From positions 1 through 20,056 of the forward strand of contig JANYDM010000132.1 in NCBI GenBank assembly GCA_025363575.1: a DNA stretch of 20,056 nucleotides. The letters run 5' to 3'. Origin of the DNA: Betaproteobacteria bacterium. GTDB lineage: Bacteria > Pseudomonadota > Gammaproteobacteria > Burkholderiales > SG8-41. The translations under genes and the position numbers were made by a program. A model generated the notes under the pieces. The model did not search any database. It was not told the origin of the DNA and worked only from the letters and a program-made list of their open reading frames with translations. The stretch's first letter is position 1. Every line of letters starts with the position of its first letter. Below, one piece after another: positions 1 through 8,188 of this stretch.

Positions 1-76
1 CGGCTGCACGGCGCGCTCCCCGTGAAAACTGCAACAAGGCCTCGAGCGAATCGCCGAGAAATTCGACCGGCTTCAT
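1..76 (-). CDS. Type II toxin, HigB/RelE-like (phage Gp49-like), 5' part only
   Basis: The reverse strand reads from an ATG at 76 off the left window edge: 25 codons, no stop. The peptide begins MKPVEFLGDSLEAL and continues QFSRGARRAA. This start is typical of the Gp49-like/HigB branch of RelE-fold toxins, which are translation-dependent mRNA interferases of about 100 residues. Toxins of this branch are usually encoded before their HTH antitoxin, so the antitoxin would lie outside the window to the left. Family assignment rests only on the N-terminal pattern, and the catalytic C-terminal half is not visible. A near-consensus promoter lies directly upstream and would start transcription at about the A of the ATG. 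Confidence 0.6.
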   Translation of the reverse strand, partial: MKPVEFLGDSLEALLQFSRGARRAA

Positions 77-82
77 TCAGGA

Positions 83-111
83 ATTATACAATAACTTGTA
101 TGTCGGATCAA
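83..111 (-). promoter_or_regulatory. Sigma-70 promoter of the toxin gene with internal inverted repeat
   Basis: On the minus strand there is a -35 TTGATC (106-111), a 17-nt spacer and a perfect -10 TATAAT (83-88). Only six bases separate the -10 box from the ATG at 76, so the transcript should be leaderless or nearly so. A perfect inverted repeat, ATACAA-TAAC-TTGTAT (86-101), overlaps the -10 box and the spacer. That is where an autoregulating toxin-antitoxin repressor would be expected to bind. The operator role is inference. Confidence 0.65.
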
Positions 112-129
112 GGCCGGATATCTTAACAG

Positions 130-164
130 CCACGCTACGGAAAACCGCGTCAGTGCGAGCGTGG
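130..164. terminator. Possible stem-loop after ettA
   Basis: A 7-bp inverted repeat (CCACGCT at 130-136, AGCGTGG at 158-164) encloses a 21-nt loop that itself holds a CGG-AAAA-CCG hairpin. It lies between the ettA stop and the toxin promoter. There is no T run in the ettA direction, so it is at best a weak transcript-end structure. Confidence 0.25.
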
Positions 165-181
165 TGTGGGGTCTTGCAGCA

Positions 182-1843
<1,662 letters not shown>

Positions 1844-1924
1844 GTGGAGTGTGCCGAAAGGGAAAGGCGGCAATCATAGCGGAATGCGCGCCGTGCGGCA
1901 CCCCCGCGGAGCGCATTTCGGCCC

Positions 1925-2022
1925 CTTGTCGCCGGCTACCGTTCCAGCGTAACCACCTCTTGTCGGCGACGGCCGTTCCAGCGTAACCGCCTCTTGTCGG
2001 CGACGGCCGTTCCAGCGTAACC
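1925..2022. repeat. 34-bp tandem repeat, about 2.9 copies
   Basis: Copies begin at 1925, 1959 and 1993. The second and third are identical over their shared length and the first is diverged. The third copy loses its last four bases. Each unit contains CTTGTCG near its start and GTTCCAGCGTAACC near its end. The array fills most of the gap between divergent ettA and the gene at 2060, so it may be an operator array or a promoter duplication. I do not recognise the unit. Confidence 0.85.
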
Positions 2023-2059
2023 TTATCGCCGTACGAAAACATCTTCAGGGGGAGCTGCG

Positions 2060-2323
2060 ATGAGTTTCGATTCGACGATGAAGTTCAGCACCAACATGAA
2101 CCGCGCGGAAATCGACGCCATGCTCGCGGACTGCCGGACATTTGCGGGGGCGGCCGATCTGCCCGGCGTGGCGAAGCTGCTGACCGGCACCGAAGGCCTG
2201 GGCGCCGCCGACCTGAAGACCCGCATCATGGGATCGCTCGAGCAACTCGGCGGCAAAGACGAGTACGCGCTGCTGATCGACAAGCTCGATATGCTGCTGC
2301 TCAACCTGCCGAATCTGAAATAA
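2060..2323 (+). CDS. Conserved-looking small protein of unknown function
   Basis: This 87-residue protein starts at an ATG preceded by a strong Shine-Dalgarno sequence (AGGGGGAG, 2047-2053, spacing about 6). I do not recognise a family. The sequence has no signal peptide, no membrane helix and no cysteine. It looks mostly alpha-helical, with two short leucine-rich segments, one of them LDMLLLNLPNLK at the C-terminus. That suggests a small cytoplasmic helical-bundle or adaptor-like protein, but no function can be assigned. The gene lies just downstream of the 34-bp repeat array and converges on the small membrane-peptide gene at 2347-2505, with a GC-rich hairpin between them. Coding status is supported by the ribosome-binding site and by the absence of a better overlapping gene. 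Confidence 0.7.
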   Translation: MSFDSTMKFSTNMNRAEIDAMLADCRTFAGAADLPGVAKLLTGTEGLGAADLKTRIMGSLEQLGGKDEYALLIDKLDMLLLNLPNLK

Positions 2324-2326
2324 CTA

Positions 2327-2345
2327 CCGGGCGCGCAGAGCCCGG
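2327..2345. terminator. GC hairpin between convergent genes
   Basis: CCGGGC (2327-2332), a 7-nt loop and GCCCGG (2340-2345) form a 6-bp GC stem exactly between two convergent stop codons. No clear T run follows on either strand, so it is a probable but unproven bidirectional transcript end. Confidence 0.4.
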
Positions 2346-2346
2346 G

Positions 2347-2505
2347 TTAACGGCCCGTCGCCGCTACCGCAGCGTGCGTATCGGTGCCCGCACTTTGTCT
2401 CGCCGCGGCATTGCGCTTGCCTGCCGCATCGTCCCAACCAAATATGGCCGGCAGCGACACCAGCAAAACGGTCGCGACGCACAGGATCGCGTATAACTTG
2501 GCCAT
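2347..2505 (-). CDS. Small single-span membrane protein
   Basis: This is a 52-residue peptide starting MAKLYAILCVATVLLVSLPA. Residues 3-23 form one hydrophobic segment, followed by a polar, alanine-rich tail. The reading frame extends 21 codons further upstream, but the ATG at 2505 is preferred: it has a purine-rich GCGGAAAC stretch just before it and puts the hydrophobic segment at the N-terminus. The segment could be a membrane anchor or an uncleaved signal. No family is recognised. It is divergent from the exported hydrolase at 2595, with about 89 bases between, and convergent with the small gene at 2060. Evidence is the start context and the hydrophobic pattern only. Confidence 0.5.
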   Translation of the reverse strand: MAKLYAILCVATVLLVSLPAIFGWDDAAGKRNAAARQSAGTDTHAAVAATGR

Positions 2506-2594
2506 GTTAGTGTTTCCGCAATAAATGCCGGCATCAAGACCCGGCAGCGCCATTAACGGACAGTTCACCAGAAACTTTAGGACGGAGAAAGAAC

Positions 2595-4598
2595 ATGCAC
2601 GGAAAAACCCTCGCGGCCATGACGCTGCTGGCCAGCCTGGCCGCGCCAGCGCTCGCGCGCGTGACGCAGATCAACGTCGTCGCGGTCGAGCCTTTCGCCG
2701 ACGGCGCTACGTACGGCGCGACCGGCGCTTACGAGCGCGTGCGCGGCACGTTCAAAGGCGAGCTCGACCCGCTCGACGCGCGCAACAAGGTCGTCGTCAA
2801 TCTCGATAAAGCGCCCCGCAACGCGCGCGGCCGCGTCGAGTATGAAGCCGATTTCTTCCTGCTGCGCCCCGCCGATGCGGCGCGCGGCAACCGCAAGATC
2901 ATTTACGACGTCACCAACCGCGGCCGCAAGTTCATCCATTGGCGGCTGATGGACGCGCAGCCCGGCTCGGTTGCCGCCAGCAACGATCCCAGGAACGCCG
3001 CCGATGCGGGCACCGGGCTCTTTTTCCGCATGGGCTATACGCTCGCCTGGAGCGGGTGGGATTCCGAAGCGCCGCGCGAGTCCAACGGCCTGGCCATGAA
3101 CGCGGTGATTGCAACGGACAACGGCAAGCCCATTGTGCGCATGATCCGCGACGAACTCGTCAGCGGCACGCGCGAGCGCGTCGATCCGCCGAAGCCCGGC
3201 GAGCCGCCGCGCAAACAGGTGTTGAAGCTCTCATACGACGCGGCAACGCTGGACCAGGGCCGCGCGAAATTGACCGTGCGCCGCGGCGAGACCGACGCGC
3301 GCGTGGAAATTCCCGCCGCCAGCTGGGCGTACGCGGGGCCGCGCGCGATCGAACTGCTGCCCGCCGGCACGCAGCCGCAGCCCGGCGCGCTTTACGAATT
3401 CCACTACCCTGCGAAAGACCCGCGCGTGCTCGGCATCGGCATGGCGGCGACGCGTGATCTGATTTCGTATTTGCGCTACGACCAGAGCGTGAAGAACCCC
3501 GCACGCGCCGGCATCCGCACGACGCTCGCTTTCGGCATTTCGCAAAGCGGGCGTTTCCTGCGCGATTTCGTGCACGACGGCTTCAATCAGGACGAGGGCG
3601 CGCGCAAAGTGTTCGACGGCGTGCTCGCGCACACGGGGGGCGCCGGCGGCGTGTTCCTCAATCACGAATTCGGCCAGGCCAACCGCACGGCCACGCAACA
3701 CGAGGACCATACGTTTCCCGAAAACGCTTTCCCGTTTTCGAGCGCGCGCATGACCGATCCGGTGACGGGCAAGACCGCCGGCCTCTTGCGCGGCGATGGC
3801 TTCGACCCGCTGTGGATGGAGACCAACACGTCGACGGAATACTGGCAGAAAGGCGCATCGCTGCTCGTCACCGACCCGCTCGGCGAGCGCGACGTCGAAC
3901 TGCCGGGCAATGCGCGTGCGTACCTGATCGCCGGCACCCAGCACGGCGGCGCGGCGTGGATGACATCGACGACGGGCTCGTGCGTGAATCCGCGCAACCC
4001 CCACAGCCCGACGCCCGCGCTGCGCGCGCTGCTGGTCGCGCTCGACGAGTGGGCCAGCGACGGCAAGCTGCCCCCGCCCTCAATGACGCCGCGCATCGCC
4101 GATAAGACCTTCACCACCGCCGAGCGGCTCGCGTTTCCCGCCATACCGGGCGTTATGGTCGCGCGCCGCGTGAACACGATAGGCGTGCTGAAGGACTGGG
4201 TAGAGCCGGAAATGGACATGTCGCGGCCGTACCGCACGCTCGTGACGCAAGTCGACGCCGACGGCAACGAGATCGCCGGCATCCGGCTTACCGACATCGC
4301 CGCGCCGCTGGCGACTTACACGGGGTGGAATTATTACCGCGCGCCCTTTCCGGAAGGCGAGCTGTGCGACCGCGACGGCACGTACAAGCCGTTTGCCGCG
4401 ACGCGCGCCGAGCGCGAAGCCGCCAACGACCCGCGCCCGTCGCTGGCGGAACGGTATGGCGACCATGCCGGCTATGTAAAGAAAGTCGAGGATGCAGCCG
4501 CCAAACTTGTTGCCGCGCGCGTGCTGCTCAATGAAGATGCCGAACGGTTGATCGCGCGCGCGAAGAGCGAGGAGACGCGCGCGCGCTTTCCGCACTGA
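2595..4598 (+). CDS. Exported alpha/beta hydrolase-domain protein (Abhydrolase_10 type)
   Basis: This 667-residue protein has a cleavable signal peptide (residues 1-21, MHGKTLAAMTLLASLAAPALA), so it should act in the periplasm. It has the features of the large alpha/beta hydrolase-domain family of proteobacteria: an N-terminal beta-rich region with GATYGATGAYERVRG, then the nucleophile elbow GISQSGR with candidate catalytic Ser318, and a conserved-looking GTQHGG motif with His450 as a candidate active-site residue. The length fits the family. Substrates are largely uncharacterised; ester or amide hydrolysis is inferred from the fold. The start has GGAG at good spacing. A Bug solute-binding gene follows on the same strand after 66 bases, which suggests that hydrolysis product and captured solute may be linked. 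The exact reaction is unknown. Confidence 0.85.
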   Translation: MHGKTLAAMTLLASLAAPALARVTQINVVAVEPFADGATYGATGAYERVRGTFKGELDPLDARNKVVVNLDKAPRNARGRVEYEADFFLLRPADAARGNRKIIYDVTNRGRKFIHWRLMDAQPGSVAASNDPRNAADAGTGLFFRMGYTLAWSGWDSEAPRESNGLAMNAVIATDNGKPIVRMIRDELVSGTRERVDPPKPGEPPRKQVLKLSYDAATLDQGRAKLTVRRGETDARVEIPAASWAYAGPRAIELLPAGTQPQPGALYEFHYPAKDPRVLGIGMAATRDLISYLRYDQSVKNPARAGIRTTLAFGISQSGRFLRDFVHDGFNQDEGARKVFDGVLAHTGGAGGVFLNHEFGQANRTATQHEDHTFPENAFPFSSARMTDPVTGKTAGLLRGDGFDPLWMETNTSTEYWQKGASLLVTDPLGERDVELPGNARAYLIAGTQHGGAAWMTSTTGSCVNPRNPHSPTPALRALLVALDEWASDGKLPPPSMTPRIADKTFTTAERLAFPAIPGVMVARRVNTIGVLKDWVEPEMDMSRPYRTLVTQVDADGNEIAGIRLTDIAAPLATYTGWNYYRAPFPEGELCDRDGTYKPFAATRAEREAANDPRPSLAERYGDHAGYVKKVEDAAAKLVAARVLLNEDAERLIARAKSEETRARFPH

Positions 4599-4607
4599 CA
4601 CGCCGCG

Positions 4608-4630
4608 CTTTGCCGGCATGGCCGGCGAAG
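4608..4630 (+). terminator. Intergenic hairpin between hydrolase and Bug gene
   Basis: A 10-bp stem (one T-G pair) around GCCGGC-ATG-GCCGGC lies between the hydrolase stop and the Bug ribosome-binding site. No T run follows, so it may be an attenuating or mRNA-stabilising hairpin rather than a true terminator. Confidence 0.35.
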
Positions 4631-4664
4631 GTAGTATCGGACATTCCATTCAGGGAGTCCGCGC

Positions 4665-5645
4665 ATGACGCTCATCCGCCGCATCAGCCTGGCAGCAATC
4701 ACCGCGGTCATGGCCGGCGGCGTGCATGCGCAATCCAAACCCGCCGGCTATCCGGCGCGGCCGGTCAAAATCATCGTGCCGTTTCCCGCCGGCGGCGCCA
4801 CCGACATACTGACACGCGTCGTCGGACAAAGGCTCGGCGAGCGCATCGGCCAGCAGATGCCCGTCGACAACAAGCCCGGCGCGGGCGCCAACATAGGTGC
4901 CGAAGCCGCGGCGAAATCGCCGCCCGACGGTTACACGATATTGATGGGATCGATCGCATCGCACTCGATCGCCGTCAGCTACTACAAAAATCTCGGCTAT
5001 GACATCCGCAGGGATTTCGCGCCGATCGCGATGACCGGCGCGATCACCAACGTGCTGGTCGTGCATCCGGCGCTGCCGGTGCGCACCGTCAAGGATTTGA
5101 TCGCGCTGGCGAAGGCCCATCCGGGCGACCTGAACTATGCGTCATCGGGCACCGGCGGCCTCATACACTTGACCGGCGAGTTGTTCGCGCAAATGGCGAA
5201 AATAAAAATCGTGCACGTGCCGTACAAAGGCACCGCGCTGTTTCTCCCCGATCTTCTCAACGGCCAGATCGCGATGTCGCTCGACACCCTGCCGCCACAT
5301 CTACCGTTTATTCAGGCAGGCAAGCTGCGCGCGCTGGCGGTTACGACCGCGAAACGCTCGCCCGTGCTGCCCGATCTGCCGACGGTTGCGGAAGCGGCAC
5401 TGCCCGGTTTCGAATCGGTCGCGATTTACGCGCTGCTGGCTCCTGCCGGCACGCCCAGGGAAGTCGTGGCTTACCTGAACCGCGAAACCAACGCGGCGCT
5501 GCAGCTCGCGGACCTGCGAGAAAAACTATCTGCGCAGGGCATAGAAACGCTGGGCGGCACGTCCGAAGCTGTCGGCAGCATCATCAACAACGAAGTCGCA
5601 AAGTGGGCGCGTGTCATCAAGGACGGCGGGATCAAGCCCGAATAG
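4665..5645 (+). CDS. Bug/TctC-family periplasmic solute-binding protein (1)
   Basis: This 326-residue protein has a signal peptide ending near MAGGVHAQ (cleavage about residue 23), followed by the family hallmark YPARPVKIIVPFPAGGATD. Other Bug signatures are the DNKPGAGANIGAE loop, PPDGYT, LNYASSGTGG, VPYKGT and the C-terminal LPDLPTVAEAALPGFE. Bug proteins bind carboxylates, amides or aromatic acids in the periplasm and may feed a tripartite tricarboxylate transporter. No TctA or TctB gene is in the window, so this is an orphan receptor. AGGGAG (4652-4657) gives a good ribosome-binding site. It probably forms a transcription unit with the upstream hydrolase and converges on the tautomerase gene, with about 15 bases between stop codons. 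The ligand cannot be inferred. Confidence 0.93.
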   Translation: MTLIRRISLAAITAVMAGGVHAQSKPAGYPARPVKIIVPFPAGGATDILTRVVGQRLGERIGQQMPVDNKPGAGANIGAEAAAKSPPDGYTILMGSIASHSIAVSYYKNLGYDIRRDFAPIAMTGAITNVLVVHPALPVRTVKDLIALAKAHPGDLNYASSGTGGLIHLTGELFAQMAKIKIVHVPYKGTALFLPDLLNGQIAMSLDTLPPHLPFIQAGKLRALAVTTAKRSPVLPDLPTVAEAALPGFESVAIYALLAPAGTPREVVAYLNRETNAALQLADLREKLSAQGIETLGGTSEAVGSIINNEVAKWARVIKDGGIKPE

Positions 5646-5660
5646 AGAACCGCGCGCCCT

Positions 5661-6092
5661 TCAGCCGGCGACGCGCAGCCTGCGCGCGATCGACGCCGGC
5701 TTGCCGAACACATAGCGTTCTTCCTGGGTGATGCCGGCGTATCCATAGGCGGAGCCGCTCACGTCATTGATGAGCACGTACGATTTCTCGTGCACGCCGC
5801 CCAGCAGCTCGCCCATCTCCGCGTAGACCGCCGCGATATACGCCGACTTCTGCTCTTTGGTGTTGGTCTCGGCGGTAATGCTGATGTTGAGATGAAAACT
5901 GCGCACGCGCTGCGCCGCCAATGGCGTGTTCGCGATGAACCAGAGATCGGGCGAGACGAATTCGACTGCGACCGCGGTATCTGCCGGAGTCTTGCGCAAA
6001 TGTTCGGCAGTCAAAGCTGTAATCCGTTGCGCAACTGTCGCGGCAAGCTCAGTGTCACGCGCGCCGCTGATTTTGATCTGGATAAATGGCAT
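5661..6092 (-). CDS. Tautomerase-superfamily protein, double-length
   Basis: This 143-residue protein begins MPFIQIKISG, giving Pro as the residue exposed after Met removal, the catalytic general base of 4-oxalocrotonate tautomerase-like enzymes. The length is about twice the 60-75 residues of the single-unit enzymes. A second beta-alpha-beta half is visible from about residue 65 (SFHLNISITAETNTKEQK then YVLINDVSGSAYGYAG), as in the fused-subunit cis-CaaD/MSAD/MIF-like groups. The half boundary is approximate, and the second half has no internal catalytic Pro. The substrate is unknown; related enzymes act on enol or halogenated acids. AAGG precedes the ATG at about 6 nt. The gene is convergent with the Bug gene and lies downstream of the DUF2917 gene, separated by the palindromic repeat at 6151-6198. 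Confidence 0.8.
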   Translation of the reverse strand: MPFIQIKISGARDTELAATVAQRITALTAEHLRKTPADTAVAVEFVSPDLWFIANTPLAAQRVRSFHLNISITAETNTKEQKSAYIAAVYAEMGELLGGVHEKSYVLINDVSGSAYGYAGITQEERYVFGKPASIARRLRVAG

Positions 6093-6150
6093 AAGAGCCT
6101 TTCCGAGGAGCTATCTAAAAAAGCATTTAGTTACGGCGACCCAAAACTTG

Positions 6151-6198
6151 CCCTCCCCTTGTCCCCCAGGGGGACTTCCTTCGGGGCGAAAGGGAGGG
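6151..6198. repeat. Dispersed palindromic repeat, intergenic copy
   Basis: This 48-bp element matches 9010-9057 inside the fused uvrA gene at 46 of 48 positions in the same orientation. It folds as an outer stem (CCCTCCCCTT with the A/G-rich right end) closing two inner hairpins, GTCCCC with GGGGAC and CTTC with GAA(A/G). The result is a Y-shaped structure typical of REP-like or MITE-derived repeats. Here it sits just after the DUF2917 stop and may act as its transcript end. Confidence 0.85.
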
Positions 6199-6204
6199 GG
6201 TCTT

Positions 6205-6531
6205 TCAATAAACCCACTTGCGTGCCGGCCGCAGGGCTGCCGGCCCGAAACTGCGATCGAGAAACCCGACAAAACGTGACCACCAGCCGGTGTTCAGCTC
6301 ACGCGCGCGCACTTCGACGACGCTGGCCGTGTGCGCGGCCAATACCGTCACGCCGTCGCGCTCTACCGTAAAGGACTCGCCCGCATTCAGGATGACGTCA
6401 CGCGTGTCACCTTCCATCGTCAGCCACAAAGTGCCGCTGACGACCTTGATCGTGCTGTTGCGGACATTGCGCAATGCCAGGGAAGCCAGCGCCTCGAGTT
6501 CATGTTTCGTATGCAGGCTGCTCATGTTCAT
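6205..6531 (-). CDS. DUF2917 domain-containing protein
   Basis: This 108-residue protein has a central segment TIKVVSGTLWLTMEGDTRDV followed by LNAGESFTV, which matches the short cupin-like beta-sandwich known as DUF2917. That family is common in Burkholderiales and its biochemical role is not established. The start at 6531 is chosen because AAGGAG lies 6 bases upstream; the open frame extending to 6819 overlaps the divergent LysR gene and is not credible. The C-terminus carries a hydrophobic/basic tail (TGWWSRFVGFLDRSFGPAAL) that may contact the membrane. It is divergent from the LysR regulator at 6650, a pairing that suggests regulation by that protein. The family call is from the motif pattern only. 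Confidence 0.8.
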   Translation of the reverse strand: MNMSSLHTKHELEALASLALRNVRNSTIKVVSGTLWLTMEGDTRDVILNAGESFTVERDGVTVLAAHTASVVEVRARELNTGWWSRFVGFLDRSFGPAALRPARKWVY

Positions 6532-6649
6532 CGTATACTCCTTCAGTCGTCGTTTTGCCGTGCCCGGTGCTTTTCTACGCCTGCAGTTTGCGCCGGACGC
6601 CCGCTGCGCCACAAACGACATTTCGGCATTGATCGGATGAGTTATACGC

Positions 6650-7564
6650 ATGCGAAATAGCCGCCTGCCTTCGCTCGACCTGTTGCGCGGCTTCGAAGCG
6701 GCGGCGCGGCACATGAGCTTTACGCGCGCGGCTGCCGAGCTGCACGTCACGCAGTCCGCCATCAGCCGCCAGATCAAAACGCTCGAAGACCACCTTGGCG
6801 TCCCTTTGTTCAGGCGCATGAACCGCGCGCTGAAGCTGACGCCGGAAGGCGAGACGCTGTACGCGACCGCGCAATCGGTGATGCGTCAGATCGAGGACGC
6901 GACCGCCCGCCTCGGCGCACGCGACGACGCGCGCATGCTCACAGTGACAACGACCGTATCGTTTGCCGCGCTGTGGCTGGTGCCGCGCCTCGCGCGTTTT
7001 CGCGAAGCACGGCCCGGCATCGACGTGCGGCTTGCCGCGGGCAACGACTTGTCCAACCTCGAGCGCGACCGCATCGACATCGCCGTGCGTTTCCTTGAGC
7101 CGCGCGCGGCGCCCGCGGGCGCGCTGCCGCTGACAGGCGAGGAAGTCTTCCCGGTATGCAGCCCGGCGCTACTGCGCGATCGCGCGCGGCCGCTCAAAAA
7201 ACCCGCCGACCTCGCGCGCCACGTGATGCTGCACTACGACGACCCGGCGGGCCAGTGGCCGTGGCTCGCGTGGAACCAGTGGCTGGACGCGTTTCATCTC
7301 GGCGACCTCAAACCCGCGGGCATCGCGCGCTACAGCCACTACGACCAGCTGATACAGGCCGCGGTTGAAGGCGAAGGCGTCGCGCTCGGGCGCACGCCCC
7401 TGGTGCTGCGTTTTTTGAAGCGCGGGACGCTGGTGGCGCCGTTCCGCGACCGCGTGGCCGGCACGCGCGAGTATTTCATCATCGTCGCCCCGCAATCCGC
7501 GGCGCGCCCGCAAGTCAAACAATTCGTCAGCTGGCTGCAGCAGGAAATACGGCGCGAGCCTTAA
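6650..7564 (+). CDS. LysR-family transcriptional regulator, GcvA-like
   Basis: This 304-residue protein has the two-part LysR layout. The N-terminal winged helix-turn-helix (about residues 5-66) contains FEAAARHMSFTRAAAELHVT then QSAISRQIKTLEDHLG and PLFRR. A linker helix leads to a periplasmic-binding-protein-like effector domain (about 90-295). The wording of the HTH and the WPWLAWNQWL segment place it near GcvA-type regulators, but the effector is unknown. A GGATGAG stretch precedes the ATG. It is divergent from the DUF2917 gene over about 118 bases, the classical arrangement for LysR autoregulation and control of the neighbour. A C/G-rich hairpin follows the stop. Confidence 0.93.
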   Translation: MRNSRLPSLDLLRGFEAAARHMSFTRAAAELHVTQSAISRQIKTLEDHLGVPLFRRMNRALKLTPEGETLYATAQSVMRQIEDATARLGARDDARMLTVTTTVSFAALWLVPRLARFREARPGIDVRLAAGNDLSNLERDRIDIAVRFLEPRAAPAGALPLTGEEVFPVCSPALLRDRARPLKKPADLARHVMLHYDDPAGQWPWLAWNQWLDAFHLGDLKPAGIARYSHYDQLIQAAVEGEGVALGRTPLVLRFLKRGTLVAPFRDRVAGTREYFIIVAPQSAARPQVKQFVSWLQQEIRREP

Positions 7565-7589
7565 CAATCCGCATGATGAATAGTTAATT

Positions 7590-7615
7590 CCCTCCCCCCG
7601 CCAAGGGGGAAGGCG
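7590..7615. repeat. C/G hairpin related to the left end of the uvrA insertion element
   Basis: A C-rich arm, a GCCAA loop and a G-rich arm form a hairpin between the convergent LysR and hemerythrin genes. The sequence closely resembles 8905-8928, the left end of the element inserted in the fused uvrA, with one length change and a few substitutions. It may be a solo end of the same repeat family and may also end both transcripts. Confidence 0.55.
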
Positions 7616-7642
7616 TCTGTCCGTGGAATCACCGCGAGGTGT

Positions 7643-8047
7643 TTACTCCGCCTGGCAGCCCTTATCGGCCATATACAGCGCAAGCACTGCATCCATCGAC
7701 AGCGCATGTTGCGGAAACCATTCGGCCAGCGCCACCGCCAGCCGGCGGCCCAGTTGCGTATCGCCGGCGGCTACGCGACCGCGCACTTCGCGCGCCGTTT
7801 CAAGGATTTTCTCGTGCTCGCCGCGATGGCAGCCCAGCGGCGGAAACTGCAGGCTCTCCATCCATTCTTCTTCCTGATGGAAATGGGCCTGCGTATGCGC
7901 GATGAAGTCGTCGAGCGCGGGCAGCACATCGCCATCCGCGGCCGCGCCCACGCGGTTCAGCTGCGCGACGAATTCGCGATGTGTGTCGTCCATGGCCGGT
8001 TGACCGACTTCGAGCTGCTCCGACCAGGCGAGTACGGGTTGCTTCAA
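7643..8047 (-). CDS. Bacteriohemerythrin
   Basis: This 134-residue single-domain hemerythrin binds O2 at a non-haem di-iron site in the cytoplasm. All seven expected ligands can be placed: His23 (DDTHREF), His55 and Glu59 (HFHQEEEWM), His74 and His78 (CHRGEHEK), His114 and Asp119 (PQHALSMD). VLAWSEQLEVGQPAMD is the usual family N-terminus. I choose a TTG start at 8047: GGAG lies about 7 bases upstream and the start gives the family length. A GTG 17 codons further upstream would put the start ahead of the probable -10 box (TATACT, 8073-8078). It is divergent from the fused uvrA gene. The role is probably oxygen binding, delivery or sensing. Confidence 0.9.
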   Translation of the reverse strand: MKQPVLAWSEQLEVGQPAMDDTHREFVAQLNRVGAAADGDVLPALDDFIAHTQAHFHQEEEWMESLQFPPLGCHRGEHEKILETAREVRGRVAAGDTQLGRRLAVALAEWFPQHALSMDAVLALYMADKGCQAE

Positions 8048-8072
8048 AACACTTCTCCGAGAAACCAGCCGC

Positions 8073-8078
8073 AGTATA
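8073..8078 (-). promoter_or_regulatory. Probable -10 box for the hemerythrin gene
   Basis: TATACT on the minus strand would give a transcript start about 19 bases before the TTG at 8047, leaving room for the GGAGAAG ribosome-binding site. The -35 region is poor. Confidence 0.35.
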
Positions 8079-8128
8079 TCCGCGGGGGCACTTGACACAC
8101 CAGTTACAATACAAAGCAGAGCAAACGG

Positions 8129-8150
8129 TGCGGGGAACTACGCTCCCGCA
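8129..8150 (+). promoter_or_regulatory. Leader hairpin upstream of the fused uvrA
   Basis: TGCGGG (8129-8134) and CCCGCA (8145-8150) form a stem about 40 bases before the uvrA-like start. No Shine-Dalgarno sequence is visible between it and the ATG, so the hairpin may influence translation. This is inference. Confidence 0.3.
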
Positions 8151-8188
8151 GCGCAGTCCTACCCCGCCTAATCCGCATTCTGCCTGTC

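Noticed and set aside
8092..8110. TTGACA with nearby TACAAT as a uvrA promoter
   Set aside because: The two boxes are only 7 bases apart, too close for a sigma-70 pair. No good -10 box lies 16-18 bases from TTGACA.
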